From Papiliotrema nemorosa (Eukaryota > Basidiomycota > Tremellomycetes > Tremellales > Rhynchogastremaceae): 64,000 nucleotides of DNA. The notes under the pieces were generated by a model. The model had not been told where the DNA came from. It saw nothing but the letters and a program-made list of their open reading frames with translations, and ran no database searches. Below, in pieces: positions 46,753 to 59,647 of the stretch. Location: NCBI GenBank assembly GCA_032158125.1, contig JASKOT010000006.1:744001-808000 (forward strand), read 5' to 3'. A program made the position numbers and the translations under genes. How positions within the stretch are numbered: position 1 is the stretch's first letter; the number at the start of each line of letters is the position of its first letter.

Positions 46753-46948
46753 CGGTGGTGCTGCGTCAATGCTTTCGTCGACTGGTCTTTATAGTTTTCC
46801 AAGCGTCACAAAGGGATCCATGTGCCCATGTCGAGGCGTGAGGGACAAAACGATGAACAGTTGCTACCGATCCGGCCGCTCATCAACTGATTACGAGTAA
46901 TCTGGCAAAGTCGCGTTTGACCTTTTACCACCACATGTTTCCGCTACA

Positions 46949-47937
46949 ATGTCGTCGGAACGTCAGTATCCGCTCGCAGCGGTCAGCTGGACAGCCTTGA
47001 AACCAATGCAAGCTCTTTCCATCACTACCGATGATGATCGCCTGATAGCATACTTTCCCATCAAGTTCATCCGAGAGGGGGATGTCAACACTTGGCGGTA
47101 TGTTATTCAAGTGGTCGAGATGCTTGTCGACCGTGATCCGCAATTTTCTTCGGTCATTGTGGATACAGAGGGTACTGCAATGATCTTTGAGGAGGCTCCT
47201 GTGCCTGGGACGTTCATGTACAGGCAACCTGGTGAGACTTCATCCCGTTCAACCCGTATCCTATCTTCTGGCTCACGGTGACAGGCCGAGCTAGCACTAT
47301 AAACTACACACGAGGGCCCGAGGACTTGCTCAGAGTGCGTGCCGCCAACGTGAAAGGCAGATTCACGAGGTCTCATGCGTTCAGTGCCTAAGTGGCCCAA
47401 GTGAGCGTGATTTCGATCAGGTCAACAACGACTTCCGAATAGCGTTGATCGCGCGTGACAGTCTCTGTCTGGTGACCGAGGTCACCTACGAGGACTGCCA
47501 AGCTGTGCATATCGTCCCCCGAAGTAGGCCAGATGTGAGTCGTCGCTATTTGCCGAGCAGCGTGATTGACCGCCAGATCTACAGGCAGATACTTGGGATG
47601 CCAGATGATATGGACCCATACATGTTCGACGTGTCTTATGGGCTCTTGCTCAGGAGAGATGTGCATCACTCTTTCGAGGAACTCGATTTCTCCTTCTTTC
47701 GCTCCGTAAGTGTCAGAACGCGTAGAAAGGCGCTCATGATGACAGGGTGAGGACTACTACCTACACGCCTTTCGAGGATCGAGTATGCAATATCATGGCA
47801 AACGGCTTCCACCTGCGCGATTTCATGGATTCGCAGAATGGCAACCAGATCCGGCATTCATGGCTTGGCATTACGAGCAGTGTGTAAAGGCGAGAATCAG
47901 AGGGTCTTCTGTTGAAATGGCGACTCAAGTGATGTAG
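46949..47937 (+). CDS. HNH-endonuclease-like protein, paralogue 2
   Basis: Exons 46949-47231, 47285-47383, 47443-47534, 47577-47705 and 47746-47937 give about 264 aa. It follows paralogue 1 (minus strand at 21218) along its whole length: start SSERQYPLAAVSW, VNTWRYVIQVVEMLVDRDPQ, then the HNH-like part CQAVHIVPRSRPD and FDVSYGLLLRRDVHHSFEE, DYYLHAF and AWHYEQCVKARIRG. Exon 4 encodes exactly 43 residues in both. The usual Asn before GLLL is Tyr here and the Asp after HHSF is Glu, so catalysis is doubtful. Intron 2 (47384-47442) was placed to avoid a stop in frame; its donor (GTGCCT) is weak. Confidence 0.68.
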
Positions 47938-48176
47938 TACGAGCAGTGCTCTTTTGTATGACTTTGACAACATTGGATGGATGATTCAACTCGAACTGCG
48001 ATTGTCATTCAGACTTTAGTTGTCTGCATTCTATCTCTTCATCTGCCCACATGCAGATATCCATTCAAAAAGTCAACGACAAAGCTCAAAGCGAATGCGG
48101 TATCGACCAATAAGTCCCGTGCATTCATAATCCTGCTTCGACACCCTTCGGACTGCGTCTCGTCTCAACTCCCACC

Positions 48177-48995
48177 ATGTCCAGTTTCAAGACCGATGCT
48201 CTGCGACCTTCTTCCCTCCCCTCGGCGCAATTCGGTCAATCCTTCTCTGCAAGAGTCGACACTACCGGCTCATCCCTCCAAGAGGACCTGCAGAAGTCAT
48301 ATGAAGAATGGAACAAGCGGATAGATACAGAAGTTGGAAGTTTGGCTACTGGTCTGCAAGACCTCGTCGATTTAGCAAATGTGAGTGAGCTTCAAGACTT
48401 GTTGACTGTACCCCATCACCCAAACCTCATATTCACATGTATGAGATTGTTCTTCCCTCCTCAAACTGATCTCCTTCTCCGGGATATGCTCATAGGGTGG
48501 AAGGAGGTTGGCTCACAGCAGATTGGTGAATCTCCCTCTCCTCACGCACACACGACCACCTCGCTCAACCTTCAACTCCGCACATCCCAAATCATCCGTT
48601 CAACCCAGAATCTCCGGGATATAGCACACGATCTCAAACTTACCCTCTTATTATCGGACGAGATGGAACTTGCTCAGAGACGGGATTACGAGTTACGCGC
48701 TGTTCGAGGGGAGATTGAAGAGAGGAGGAAGCAAGCCGGGGAGGCTGTCGTGGCCATACTGGAAGGGGATTGTCAAGGGTCCACGTCGCAAAGACACGAT
48801 GGGCCGGTCACTTCAAAAAATCGAAGCACGGGACAGACTGTGGCGCCAGCGCCAAATCGAGATGAGGCCAATGGGAAACGCAGGTCAGAGCAGGAGTCCA
48901 CCAGTCCACAAGTCAACATGGGAGGCGTGGAACCGCCTGCTGTCGCAGCGTCGACACTAGACTCCGACGACGACGAGGATATGGAGGAGGTCTGA
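48177..48995 (+). CDS. MED22: Mediator complex subunit 22
   Basis: Exons 48177-48380 and 48522-48995 give about 225 aa. The conserved Med22 (Srb6) core is helical: LQEDLQKSYEEWNKRIDTEV, GLQDLVDLANI, then TSQIIRSTQNLRDIAHDLKL and LLLSDEMELAQRRDYELRAV. Med22 belongs to the head module that contacts RNA polymerase II. The C-terminal ~80 residues are polar and end in an acidic run (DSDDDEDMEEV). The single intron is 141 nt, long for this window, and keeps the frame. Confidence 0.87.
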   Translation: MSSFKTDALRPSSLPSAQFGQSFSARVDTTGSSLQEDLQKSYEEWNKRIDTEVGSLATGLQDLVDLANVSELQDLLTVPHHPNLIFTCMRLFFPPQTDLLLRDMLIGWKEVGSQQIGESPSPHAHTTTSLNLQLRTSQIIRSTQNLRDIAHDLKLTLLLSDEMELAQRRDYELRAVRGEIEERRKQAGEAVVAILEGDCQGSTSQRHDGPVTSKNRSTGQTVAPAPNRDEANGKRRSEQESTSPQVNMGGVEPPAVAASTLDSDDDEDMEEV

Positions 48996-49259
48996 TCATC
49001 CGCAGACGTACACGACGCCCCGCTTCGCAACTAGTCCTGAGACGGTCCACCTCGGATCGAAAACAAAACATCTTGATTCGTCCAAAGAACCTATACCATG
49101 CAACCTTCTATACCACTCGCCCATGACCACAACGAGCACACGGTTCTGTCGCGATTCGACTGACTTTACATGATAGTACAAGCATTCAAATATAACCCGA
49201 AAGCTCAAGAAGCCGTAATAAGATGAACCACTCCTGTACCCCTCAAACACCACCCTCTC

Positions 49260-52200
49260 CTAATCTTCCCCTTCGTGGAAAGGCCAAGCGACCGTCAACC
49301 TAGGGGGAGCGCCGTCGACTCTTCCGATCCCACCTTCAGCCCACCACTCATCATACTGCTCATCAGCTCAATTCAGTCATGCAGTTCCGACCAGACTAAC
49401 CTCTTTCTGGGCATCTTCCAACTCTGCCAACATTCTGATGGCGTACGCGTGCAACTTCACATCGTATCCTTTCTCTTCTTTCTCCTTCTCTAAACCCTTC
49501 TTCCTTCTTACGGGACTGGGGCTTTCACTCGCTAGTACACTGGCCGTGGTAGGCGGTAACAAGCTTGAACGTTTGCTAAATGATCTAGACATGTGAGGAG
49601 ACTGGGGTTGTCGAGGACTGGGCGGTTGAGAGTTTCGTCTAGGACTCGCAGGCGTCGGCGTAGGTGTCGGATCAAAGGTGTCACTTCGGGGAGACATTGT
49701 AGGCAACTCGAACTCAAACGCAAAGCCTGGAGACCGGGGTTCGGGTACGACAGGGGACGATTCCGACGTGGTTATTTTGGGTGGTCGCGCCTTGCGCGTA
49801 GTCTCGGTCGTCGGTGACGAGCTCTCGCCAGAAGACACGGGCGAGGCGAGAACAGGAGAAGAGGGTGCGGCAAGAGGCGATTTGCGTAGATCGGGTGTTT
49901 TGGCATACGGCAGGAGAGGCGAGCTCGGGTCGTTCTTTGGACTCGAACTGAAAGAAGGTGACGAGCCAGTACTGGAAGCTGGAGACCCCTTGATCTTCTT
50001 CTTCGCTCCAAAAGACTTTTTAAGCCAGTTTGTCGCTTTACCCATTTTGCTTGCCCCGGGACCTTCTTCCACCTGACCCCCTTGTTCGACATTTCCAAGT
50101 CCCAGTCCGAGCAGTCTCTCTGCTTTGTTCGACGGTGCAGGTCGAGGTGAATCGGTAACCATGGTGATTGTCGATCTCGACCTTGGCATGGATCCTCCTT
50201 CAAAGGGCGTCATGTACGTTTCTTCCTTTTCATCCGCCTCTGAAGGGGCTCGAGGCTCGAGCTCATCATATCGCTTCTTGATCCGGTCCAAACGGGTTTG
50301 GAGGAGCCGGACCGATTCAATCTCGACATCGTGCGCGATTCCATCCGCCTTAGTCGTGTGCAAATGTCCCAGACGGAAAACCTGGAATCAGTTTCTATTT
50401 TGTGGACGCGTGTGACACTCACGACCAGACGGAGGACGTAGCTCCGAACAGACTGCGACCAGAACAGAAGCAGACGCTCAAACAGCTCCTTCCCAAGTAA
50501 CAAGTCCAAGCAAAGCTCCTTGCGATCTTCGTGCCGAGCAGTCAAGACTTCCCAATGGGTGAAGACAAACGCGATGACCTTCACCAGCGTCAAGGCATGC
50601 TCTCCTTCGGTGAGAATCAACCTAATGACGTAAATCAAGTGTGAGACGTCCAACACGCTCGTTTCTGTTAGGCGCCGCGCTCCTGTGAGATGATCAACTG
50701 GTGGATCGACAACCCCATCCAAGAGGTCAAACAAGCAGAACACTCCTTTCGGGGCGTACAGGGATGTCTTCGAGATAAGGTTTTTGGTCCATAAATCCAG
50801 CATGCCCGAGTACAGCTGTTGTCCGTCGCACTCGATGACTCCGCGGGAAGAAGGAATTGTCACTCGGATATTCGCGAATGTGATCATGGTTTCCATGAGT
50901 CGTCGATTGGCAGTCTCGAGCATAGCGGGTTTCTGACTACCCCGGAACGCTGTCTCCGTCGCGTCAAATGATTGCGAGGACGAGGACGTGGTAACCGCGT
51001 TGATGGAGCCGAGGATGTACGAGTGGCATTTCTTCGCAAAAATTGTTGCCAGATGAGCGTATCCCGGTGCTCGAAGCAACACATTCGCTGGTAGAGGTTG
51101 GTTCAGCGACTCGTAGTATTCGACCGCAGGCGCAAGGTAGACTGCCAATTGTCGGTGATAGGCTCTGTAGAATGACGGGAAAAGCTCCGAGTCGTCAGAC
51201 TGCCATCTTCGAAGCCAGTTTCCAGGCGTGAACAAGAAGGTATCCCTTTCTTTCTCAGATGCGAATTCTGGGGCGAGAGAAGCCAGTCGAGCCGAATACG
51301 ATCGGGCATTGTCGAAAATGAGAGGCGCCAAGTGCTGAGGGTATCGAGGTTGCGCCTCTGCAGGAATGGCAGAATCGATCAAAGCCGAGCGAGTGAATCG
51401 CATCAAAGCGCCTCGAGGGGGCTGAAGTACCGTCACAAGTTGTTCACCAATGTGTGGAATTCGGAAGAACGCAAATGCCTGGAATAAGCGGTGTCCCGGT
51501 ACTTCTCGAAGCTCTGACTTACCAAGAATCTACCGCTAAAAAGCAGAGTGTTGTGAAAGACACCCTTTGCTCCCAGCTTGCTCATAACAAAGCTCATACA
51601 CCTGATCATGACCTCGGTGAAGCGCTTGGAGTTGACTCGATCGCCACTGAGAGCCTCTTCTGACATAGCGGTGCTGTCTGTCAGCTGTGTTCGAGGCGCA
51701 AGACGTCGACAAAGAACCTTTCCAGCACAGCGGCGAGGCCCTCCAAGCTTGCTCCGCGCTCATTAGCAGCTTGCTCGACTCGCAGCTCAAACATCATCTC
51801 ATTGATCCATTCGAAGCATTGATTCTGAAGCATCTTGGTAGCGTGGTCATTCTTGATGATGTTGTGCTTCTCGATCTCCGCAAGAAGCGGTAGAAGTTCA
51901 TTGCGGACAAGCATGGCTCGGTCCGATGCTACTGTCATGCTCGTGGATTGATACCTTGAAATCAGCATTGCCAACTGAAGCTCGAGAAGCTCACCTCGAG
52001 TGCAATCGACCAAGATCGGAGGCCAATGAAGCGACAGTCTTTGATGGATCTGGGGAGACGATCATTGATCGCCTGGCCAAGACAGGCTTGTATTCACGAG
52101 GAGCTTGGATGACAGGCTGAGTTGACTTGATCGGCTTGAGCTCCTCGATGATTGCGGCAGGAGTCAGCGCGGTCGTCGGTACCGGCGGGGGTACCTCGAC

Positions 52201-55200
52201 TGATACAGGTGTCTCCACCACAACCGGCAAAGCTGGCAATGGGATCGACGGCGGAGCATTGTGTGATTTGCCAGGCAGAGGCGGCAATGGCATTGGACTA
52301 AACACATCATGAGCCTTGTCGTCCGGAGTCTTGGGCGGAGAAGGTGAGGCGGTCTCGTTGGTCGAGGATGTGTTTGACGGGGTCCTAGCATGTGACAGCG
52401 AAGATAGCTCGGTGTGATGCGACGAGACCGAGGCTGCATGGTTGGTTTCCTCTGTCTCTGGAACATTGCTGGGGGAAGGTAAAAGTGGCTTGGATAAAGG
52501 AGGCGTAGAATTGCTTGAGGCAGACGCGAACAGCTTGTTGATGTCTGAAGAGTCGAATCCAGAGGAATTTAAGAGGTCAGGTGAAAGCGTCCCATCGAAG
52601 CTTTGACTTCTCGCTCGATCGGAATTTCGCCTGGTCAGCTTCGGAGATGGTCGTGGGGAATGACGTGTGGTCAAGCTTCTCTGTGGCGTCGGACTACCAG
52701 GAGAGACTTTATTCAGACCTTTGCGAGGGGAAGACCGACGAGGTGTAGAAGGTGAAGCACCGATGTTTTCGAATGCAAAGTCGAAGTTAAGGTCGAGTTC
52801 GGGCAATTGAAGCAAATGCAACGAACGCGAAGTCTTAAGCGGTGAAAAGCCGAGCGGACTGGGTGATTCCTGAGGACTAGGTCGAAAGGTGGAAGAAGAC
52901 GACGCAGACGACGTCGATGCGGTCTGCCCGGTAGGCGCAGTGGAGAAGGATGCGGGTGAGTCCGAGTCTGTTGAGACAGCGGTGTCTGCAGGTATATCGG
53001 AGGATTCCAGGAGGAAGGATGCGCGCAAGGGACTAAGATAGGGCAGCGACGATGTTGGGAGGGCTTCAGCCAATGTGGAAAGCTGCGTCATACTAGACTT
53101 TGCCGACTCGTCCGAGGGTGCAATTTGTTCTCTCGAGCCAGACTTTCTCGGTGGCGCCTCCTGTTCTTGAGTCGCGATGGTGGCAGGCGAAGGTGGGGGC
53201 TGGGGAGGCAAATTGCGAGATGGCAGTCTTTGTCGTGTAGGCAGCTGCATCACAGGATGGCTCCCCTGGGAGTGTGTCCGTGACAGAGATGGAGTAGGGT
53301 AGAGCGCTCGGTCCATTCCTAAACTGCCTCTTCCAGGCTCATACTCGGTAGTGGCACCGGATACTTTCCTGCCATCAAGGGGCGAATCAGCAGATGAGGC
53401 TGGGGACACTCCTCCGAAGGGGATCGGCGAACTTTCCTTGGGAGCTGTCGATGGTCGTCGTCCTTTGTCCTTCTCGATAATCGGGACTGGAGGAATGTCT
53501 GCTCGTTCCTTTGCTCTCCCGCTAGCCCCTCGATTGAACAGCGCTTTCAATGCACCCGAAGACTTTTTCAAGGATAGACCGGAACTCTTCCTGTCGGTCT
53601 CAATGGAAGGCGATCCCTCATCTCGCGAGACACCAAGCGCTTTGTGCTGTTCCTTCGCAATGGCCTTCGAATCCTTCTCCTTCTTCGAGTACGAGCCACC
53701 TGCTGAGCGCAGCGCGTCCAGTGAGGGCCGAAGCGCATCTTGCGAACGACGACTGTCGAGCTGTGGCGGTGTCCTAGCAGTGGCATGCCGGAACAAGCCT
53801 ATTCGACCCCCCGTAGATTGAGTTTGAGCAGCAGCTTCCAAGACAGCGGCAGGCGGCGTGCTGAGGGAGTTTTGCCGAGGACGGGCCAACGGTAATGGGC
53901 TAGTGCTCCTCAGCTGATCGAGCGAGCCTCTACCCTGCCTTTGAGCGCGGTCTCGCAACGGCTCATCGATGGGTGACAGGGGCTGAGCAGTATTGGCTCG
54001 ATCATATCCAGGTCGGCGGGGAGGAGACGCGTCGTTCATAGGAATCATCTTGGCTTCTGGCAATCGAGCGCGTGTCGGTGCGCCTCTAGTCGGGCCAACC
54101 TTTTCCGTCTCCTTGGTGATGCTCGCTCTCCGAGCAGTTTCCTCCTGATAAATGTCGAGGTGTACCCAATCCTGGCTCAACCTGTTCTCCTTCTTCTTGA
54201 TGTTCAGAGGCGGAGGTGGACCTCTGGATCGACCTGTTGATCCGCCTGCGACGCTGAAGGGGTGAGCCGCAGCCCTCGCTTGGGAAGAAGGTGAGCGATC
54301 AACCGGTGGAGATGGGAGTGGGCCTTGCGCCATTGTAGGTGGATCAGCACGCATGGGTCGACTCGGCGCAGAGACTGTGCGTTGCTTAGGTGTAGGGCTA
54401 TGCTGGTGTGGAGCGACCGGCTTTGACACTTTCAAAGGCATAGTCGTTGGTGATCGGTATTGGCCATCTGGCGATTCATCCAAGCCTTGCGAGGTAGAGC
54501 TCGAAGATCCAACAATGATGGGACTAGGATGAGTATGGTCTAGCTTTGATTGTGGCGTTTTGAGCGTTCGAGACGAGGTCGAAGCCGCTGTGGAAAGGGA
54601 TGATGTGGAATTTGGGTTTGACGATTTCCGCGAGCTCGAATGAGAGGGTTGTGATGTGTGGTTATAGGTAGTTGTCGAGTGAGATGGCAAGGGAGAAGGG
54701 CCTCGATACATATTGGGAAATAGGGGCGAGACGGGCAACGGAAAGGCAGGGGAAGCAGGTGACGGAGAGGCGAAGTGAACGGGAAAGTGTGGTGAAGTGG
54801 GGGATGGTGACTGTTTGCCGTATAGATGCGCCTGGGAGGGAGGATGCAGCTGATACTATCAGCAACAGAGGACAGCAATAGAGCAAAGAGAGAAAGGATC
54901 GACGAGCGTCCGGAGAGGGGGAGGCAGCATCATGTCAAAAGAGGCGAGCGTTCATCCAGCCCTCCTTTCAGGCCTGCATATCCCTTTCCGAACACGGTCC
55001 TCTGTCCTACGAATGATATTGTGGGTCCCGACGGCGACACTCACCTCTCGGCCCAATCCTCCGTATGGCGCGCCTAGATGCTGGTCGACCCTTGGCGTAG
55101 CATCTGAAGCAGATCCTAGAGCTCCCGCTCCTCCGCCAAGCAGTACGGCAGGCCCTGTGCTGCCCCTTGTCCTTCGAGATGATTTGGCGGTACGTGCAGA

Positions 55201-55266
55201 CTGTCGAGGCATCGATGGGCCGGCCACGGGCTGCGGCGCGTTATACGCCGCTGCGGATGTCGACAT
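49260..55266 (-). CDS. Very large DUF1765-domain protein
   Basis: Exons 55266-55045, 54831-51995, 51954-51718, 51673-51523, 51478-50423, 50381-49401 and 49355-49260 give about 1859 aa. The first ~1000 residues (mostly exon 2) are low-complexity, Ser/Pro/Thr-rich with many SPxx and RxxS sites, as in heavily phosphorylated scaffold proteins. The middle (LRVEQAANERGASLEGLAAV, FVMSKLGAKGVFHNTLLFSG, WLRRWQSDDSELFPSFYRAY, FDLLDGVVDPP, FTHWEVLTARHEDRKELCLD, LLFWSQSVRSYVLRLVV) matches fungal proteins with DUF1765, whose molecular role is not known. A second Ser/Pro-rich tail ends in APPRLTVAWPFHEGED, also seen in the family. The first intron is 213 nt. Confidence 0.82.
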
Positions 55267-56249
55267 GTCGAATCGACTCTATACATCAGCTATCTTTTTT
55301 CCTCGATAGATGTGTATTGGGTCTGTCCGTCGAAAGGAAGCCTGCAGGCATGGATGAGACGTACAGTTTGATGAGATTGATCGTCAAGGGGTCACTACCT
55401 GATGAATTGCCGTGAAGTAGTGATACTTCGTGACAAAGGACAAAACTGATCTCGGCTCGTCCAGTATACCGTCCGCACGTCGGAAAGGACCTTTGATCGA
55501 AAGGTTGTTATGTGTCGTGGTCCGGCCAATGTCAAAGTGGTGAACCTATACCAATAGGCTGCCGTTGTGGTTGGCGTCGAGAGCAGATATGAGGGATGAT
55601 CTCGCAGTCTACGCGTGTATCAAGATGCACCGGGCTCGAGGGTGTGAACAGCGGTGTCGAGAGATCCACTTCGAGTTGAGCGAGACTTATGGATCCTGGT
55701 TCAATTGCAGATGAAGATGAAGTTGATGCGCGAGTTGAGATGTTCTATGCGATGGATAGCACGAGGATGTACGGTATAGATGATTTATTGTCGACGCACC
55801 AGAGAGGCGTAATGGACTGTCCAGTCGGTGCACAAAAGAACAGACGCGACTGTGAGTCGAGCATCGCTCAGGGGAGGCAATCCTCAGGGGTTTCAGCCTT
55901 TGCATGTGTTTCAGAAACCCCCTCGTGCTCTGCTCTTGCCCCGTGCCTGAGCTTCGCCCACAAGCTTTCCCCTATTTGCCACCCAAGACGCGTATACACG
56001 CGTCACACGAGCCATCTCTCTTCACACCATCTCATGTCCTGCAAGCTCGCAGATCTCCCATAGGAATACATTGGGGTCCATGACGAGGCGTGCCGTCGAT
56101 GCAGGCTATCATCCGACCCCTCACACCCACCCAGTATAGTCGGAAGCGAGTAGCACCTGATCCCATTCACATGACTAGAGCGGCGTAATATTAGGTCGTA
56201 TTATCTTCACACGGTATACAACTCTTATCCTCTACGGCACATCAGTACC
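55267..56249. other. Intergenic between MGM1 and the DUF1765 gene
   Basis: Nearly 1 kb holding the DUF1765 promoter and leader and the MGM1 3' UTR. Short frames occur on both strands (for example 55689-56063 plus and 55905-55687 minus) but none has splice signals or a recognisable motif. I see no gene here. Confidence 0.4.
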
Positions 56250-59200
56250 CTAGAAAAACTTTGTGAACAACCCGCTGTCCTTCCTATCGCGATTGCTCCT
56301 CCCGCGTCCTCCCAGACCACCTTCATTCTGCAGGTTTACCAACCCTTGCAAAGACCGCATCACGCTTTCTAGCTTATCTTTTCGTTCCTGCAACTCGAGA
56401 TGCGCGCGGATCTTGGGATTCTCATGTGCAAATCGACTCATCTCGTCGCGCTAACAGGTCAGTCGTGATCTCAAACGCTCTTTGCGACTCACGTTGAGAT
56501 CGTACAATATCCTCGAGTCGATCTCCCGAGGGAACTGGTAGAAGAACTGCTCAAGGAGTTCGATGTTGATAAACATCGTACTGGTATACGCCAGCTTGTC
56601 CGCGACGACCGATAAGAATGTCTCGGGACAGAATGCCGATTGGTCGGGTCCTTGACGACATCGCCGAGACTTGATGGCCTGCGACCGAGCCTTGAGCAGC
56701 GCTAGCCTGTTTGAGAGGAGCAATGCGTGTCGACCTGGGTATCAACAACCAATTCTCCCCTTGAGCTTGCTTGTGTACTCACCATCAATGATCTGAGCTG
56801 GAGAGTACTTGTACGCATCCAAGACCGGAGCATTAGACTGATCATCCTCGTTGTCTCCATCCAATTTCGTGATTCTCCTCCGCCTCTTCTCCTCTTCCCA
56901 CTTTTCCAACTCGCCGACGTGCCGTATCAGTCCGCCGAGCCTCCTGCCACCTCCGACCCTTGCCCGGATCTCTGCAAGTTTCGTCTCGCATCGACTTGTC
57001 TCCTCCTCAAACTTTACCTCTGCCTTTTCTCTGCCCAGGCCCCACTCCCGATCATCCATCTCCACTTCATACTTGTATGGCTTGATACAGTTCTCCACCT
57101 GATCCGCCGTCATGCCCATTCTTTCCCGCAGGATCGCATGGCTGAAATCGATGATCCGCTCTGCAGCCTCTGGATGGTAGGTGAAGGGTTCACCGGTCGC
57201 TATGCTGTCGATCAGTCCGCGCAGCCCGTCAGCAACAAGGCCAGTCGAATCTCGGCCGATCCCTGACTTGGTCAAGAGCGACGAAGCCGTCTCAATCTTG
57301 TACTTCCAGTACGAATCGAGGTCGTCCGGCGAAAGTTTACGATCATCGCCAAGTTTTGCCAGTTCAGGTGTGCGGCTGTCGTTCCAATACAATTGTTCCA
57401 AGATATCCATGACCTTGTCATCGAGCATGGCTTTGAGCTTTGCCCTCACTGCGGGCTTGGTGAATTGCGCAGTGTACTCTTTGAAGCGAGATTTCAAAGC
57501 ATCGACCGTTTCAGCCACGTACGACTCGGCCGTGATCCTTCGATCGTTGTATTGAACCTGGTAATTAGCTAGGACAGCCTCTGTGGACTCACCTTGAACT
57601 GATAGCTCGCCTCTTCGAGCTCGAGCTGAACGGCGTTGTTGATACCATTCAGACTTCCCGCCATACTCGTCTCCAGCACATTCATTAACTGCCTTCTCAA
57701 CGTATCCGTGCCAACCAAGAGCTTCTTATCGCCCCTACCAGCGGTTTGGAAGTATTTGGCATTTACACCGCCGAAAAACTCTTCTTCCCGCTTGAGTACA
57801 GCTCCTGTGACATTTGGTGATTCCCCCCGGATTGATCGGAACACACCACTCGCCCCCGCTGGCGGCGCTTTGCAGACCACACCGATGTAACCCAAATGCA
57901 GCGGGTATCGGTCGCCTCGGATGATGCTCGCGCCGTGTTCCGGCTTGACCAGGTCCATCTTGGTAACGACCCCGATAGTCCTCGTGCCGAGTGGATCGAC
58001 TCGGCGAGAGGCTCGTAGCGCAGGTGAGTTTGCCAAATCGACATCGGCCGCACAGACAGCGAGAATGATATTTGGCTCCCGGATATACTTGTCACACAAT
58101 GCCGAGATGTTTTCCTTCAAAGCTTCAGGCTGATCCATGGAGGAAAGCTGAATATATCCCGGAAGATCGATCAATGTGAGGTCCGGCACATGAGGTGAAT
58201 GAATTTGTAGGTGGATCGGGTCGTCGGATACGGCCATTTCGGCTGGGACGGCGAGGTTGAGCTCAGTGAGCGTTCTTTGTATTGTAGAAAAATTGGTAAT
58301 CTTTCCTAGATGCGGCATGCCCGGAAACGTGCCGTACTCTTGAGGTGTAGTGGAGGAAGAAGGGGCGCCAGGAGGGGTATGTATAAGGGTGAGCTCGATC
58401 GGACGTCGTGTGACCATGTTGTCGCCCCTGCCCATCAGTCACTGAACGTTACATTGGGGGGACCAGCTCACTTTGGTAGGAACTCGTGTCCGACAATTGC
58501 CTCGAGTACTGAGCTCTTGCCCGAGCTTTGACTGCCAATGACCACGATCGAAGGCAACTTCAGCGCGTCGCTCTGGTCGATGCTGAGCAGGACAGATCGG
58601 ATTTCGATGAGCTTCCGAGTGAGCTGCAACAGCTGATGCTCCTGCCCTCGACTGCTCTCCCCCTCTTTCCCTTTCTCTTTCTCCTCACTCATGGCAGCAG
58701 CACCAACCAGTCCTAACAGCGCAGCGTCCGAGGGATTGGGTGTGGGTTCTCCTGGTCCTTCTCCAGGTCTCCACTTGGATTCCCTTCCGGCACTTCCGTC
58801 CGCGCCATCCTTGCCCTTGCTTCCGCTGGGTGCGGGACTGCTCCAGTCCGGAAGATTCGCTTTGACAGCATCCCACCATTCCCTTGTGCCCTTTCTGAAT
58901 GCATCTGCGCCATCTTGCGCATCTGCCGCTGCCCCATTGACAGCATCAGAGAGTGACCGTCCAAATGTCGAAGCGTATTCACCGGCAGTATTCAATGAGC
59001 TGTTGACAGTCTCCGATGTTTTACTATATGCCGAAGACACTGTATCTCCTACATTCCCAAGAAAGTCCGAAGTCGCATTTCTCACGCCTAGTGGTCAGAC
59101 GCACACCATGATACGACATATACCCACCTTCGAGCTTGTAACTTGCATAGCCAAATCCACCAGCGCCGATCGCAGCGCCATACACAGGTACCTTGAACGC

Positions 59201-59359
59201 TCTAGCCATCATTCGCGGTACCGAACCGAAGGAAATCGACCGAGTTTGCAAGTGTACATGACGAAGAGGAGGTGTCGGCAGTCTCTTGGTGTACATATAT
59301 CGTGGCAAGGAATTTGTAGGACTCCTTCGAGCCAGACTGTGAGTGACCTGCCGGAACAT
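56250..59359 (-). CDS. MGM1: Mitochondrial dynamin-like GTPase Mgm1 (OPA1)
   Basis: Exons 59359-59128, 59087-58472, 58427-57593, 57557-56783, 56734-56493 and 56450-56250 give about 966 aa. It drives inner-membrane fusion and cristae shape. The N-terminus is an Arg/Ser-rich presequence followed by a membrane segment ([16 protein letters not shown]). The GTPase domain shows G1 [16 protein letters not shown], the switch-I region [14 protein letters not shown]3 DLPGYIQLS and G4 [15 protein letters not shown] Gly/Asp/Lys-rich segment lies between anchor and GTPase, where the rhomboid cleavage that makes the short form is expected. The middle and GED-like C-terminal helices follow ([20 protein letters not shown]). 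Its start is 288 bp from the divergent plus-strand gene at 59648. Confidence 0.92.
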
Positions 59360-59647
59360 TTTGAGGATATCTCCACGCTCTGGCTGACCGCGTCGTCGCG
59401 AATGTTGTCGAGATCGATGCGCAAATCTTGTGAATGGTCGAATGTCCTGCAGAAGGGTGTTATGACGAAGGGGGTGGCGAATGGGCTCGGCACGCGGCAA
59501 AAACATGAAACAGCAACGAATGGCGGAGATTGCCGCTCATGTGGATGTATCACTGGAATTTCCAAGTCGCCCAGGACTATCTCTACCCAGCGCACAAGTG
59601 AGGAGTTCGTAGCAGGACGCCCAGATCGCCCTCGTTACAGGAGCAAA

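Noticed and set aside
53351..53821. 156-codon plus-strand ORF
   Set aside because: It lies antisense to the big low-complexity exon of the DUF1765 gene; Ser/Pro-rich coding DNA often leaves the opposite strand open.
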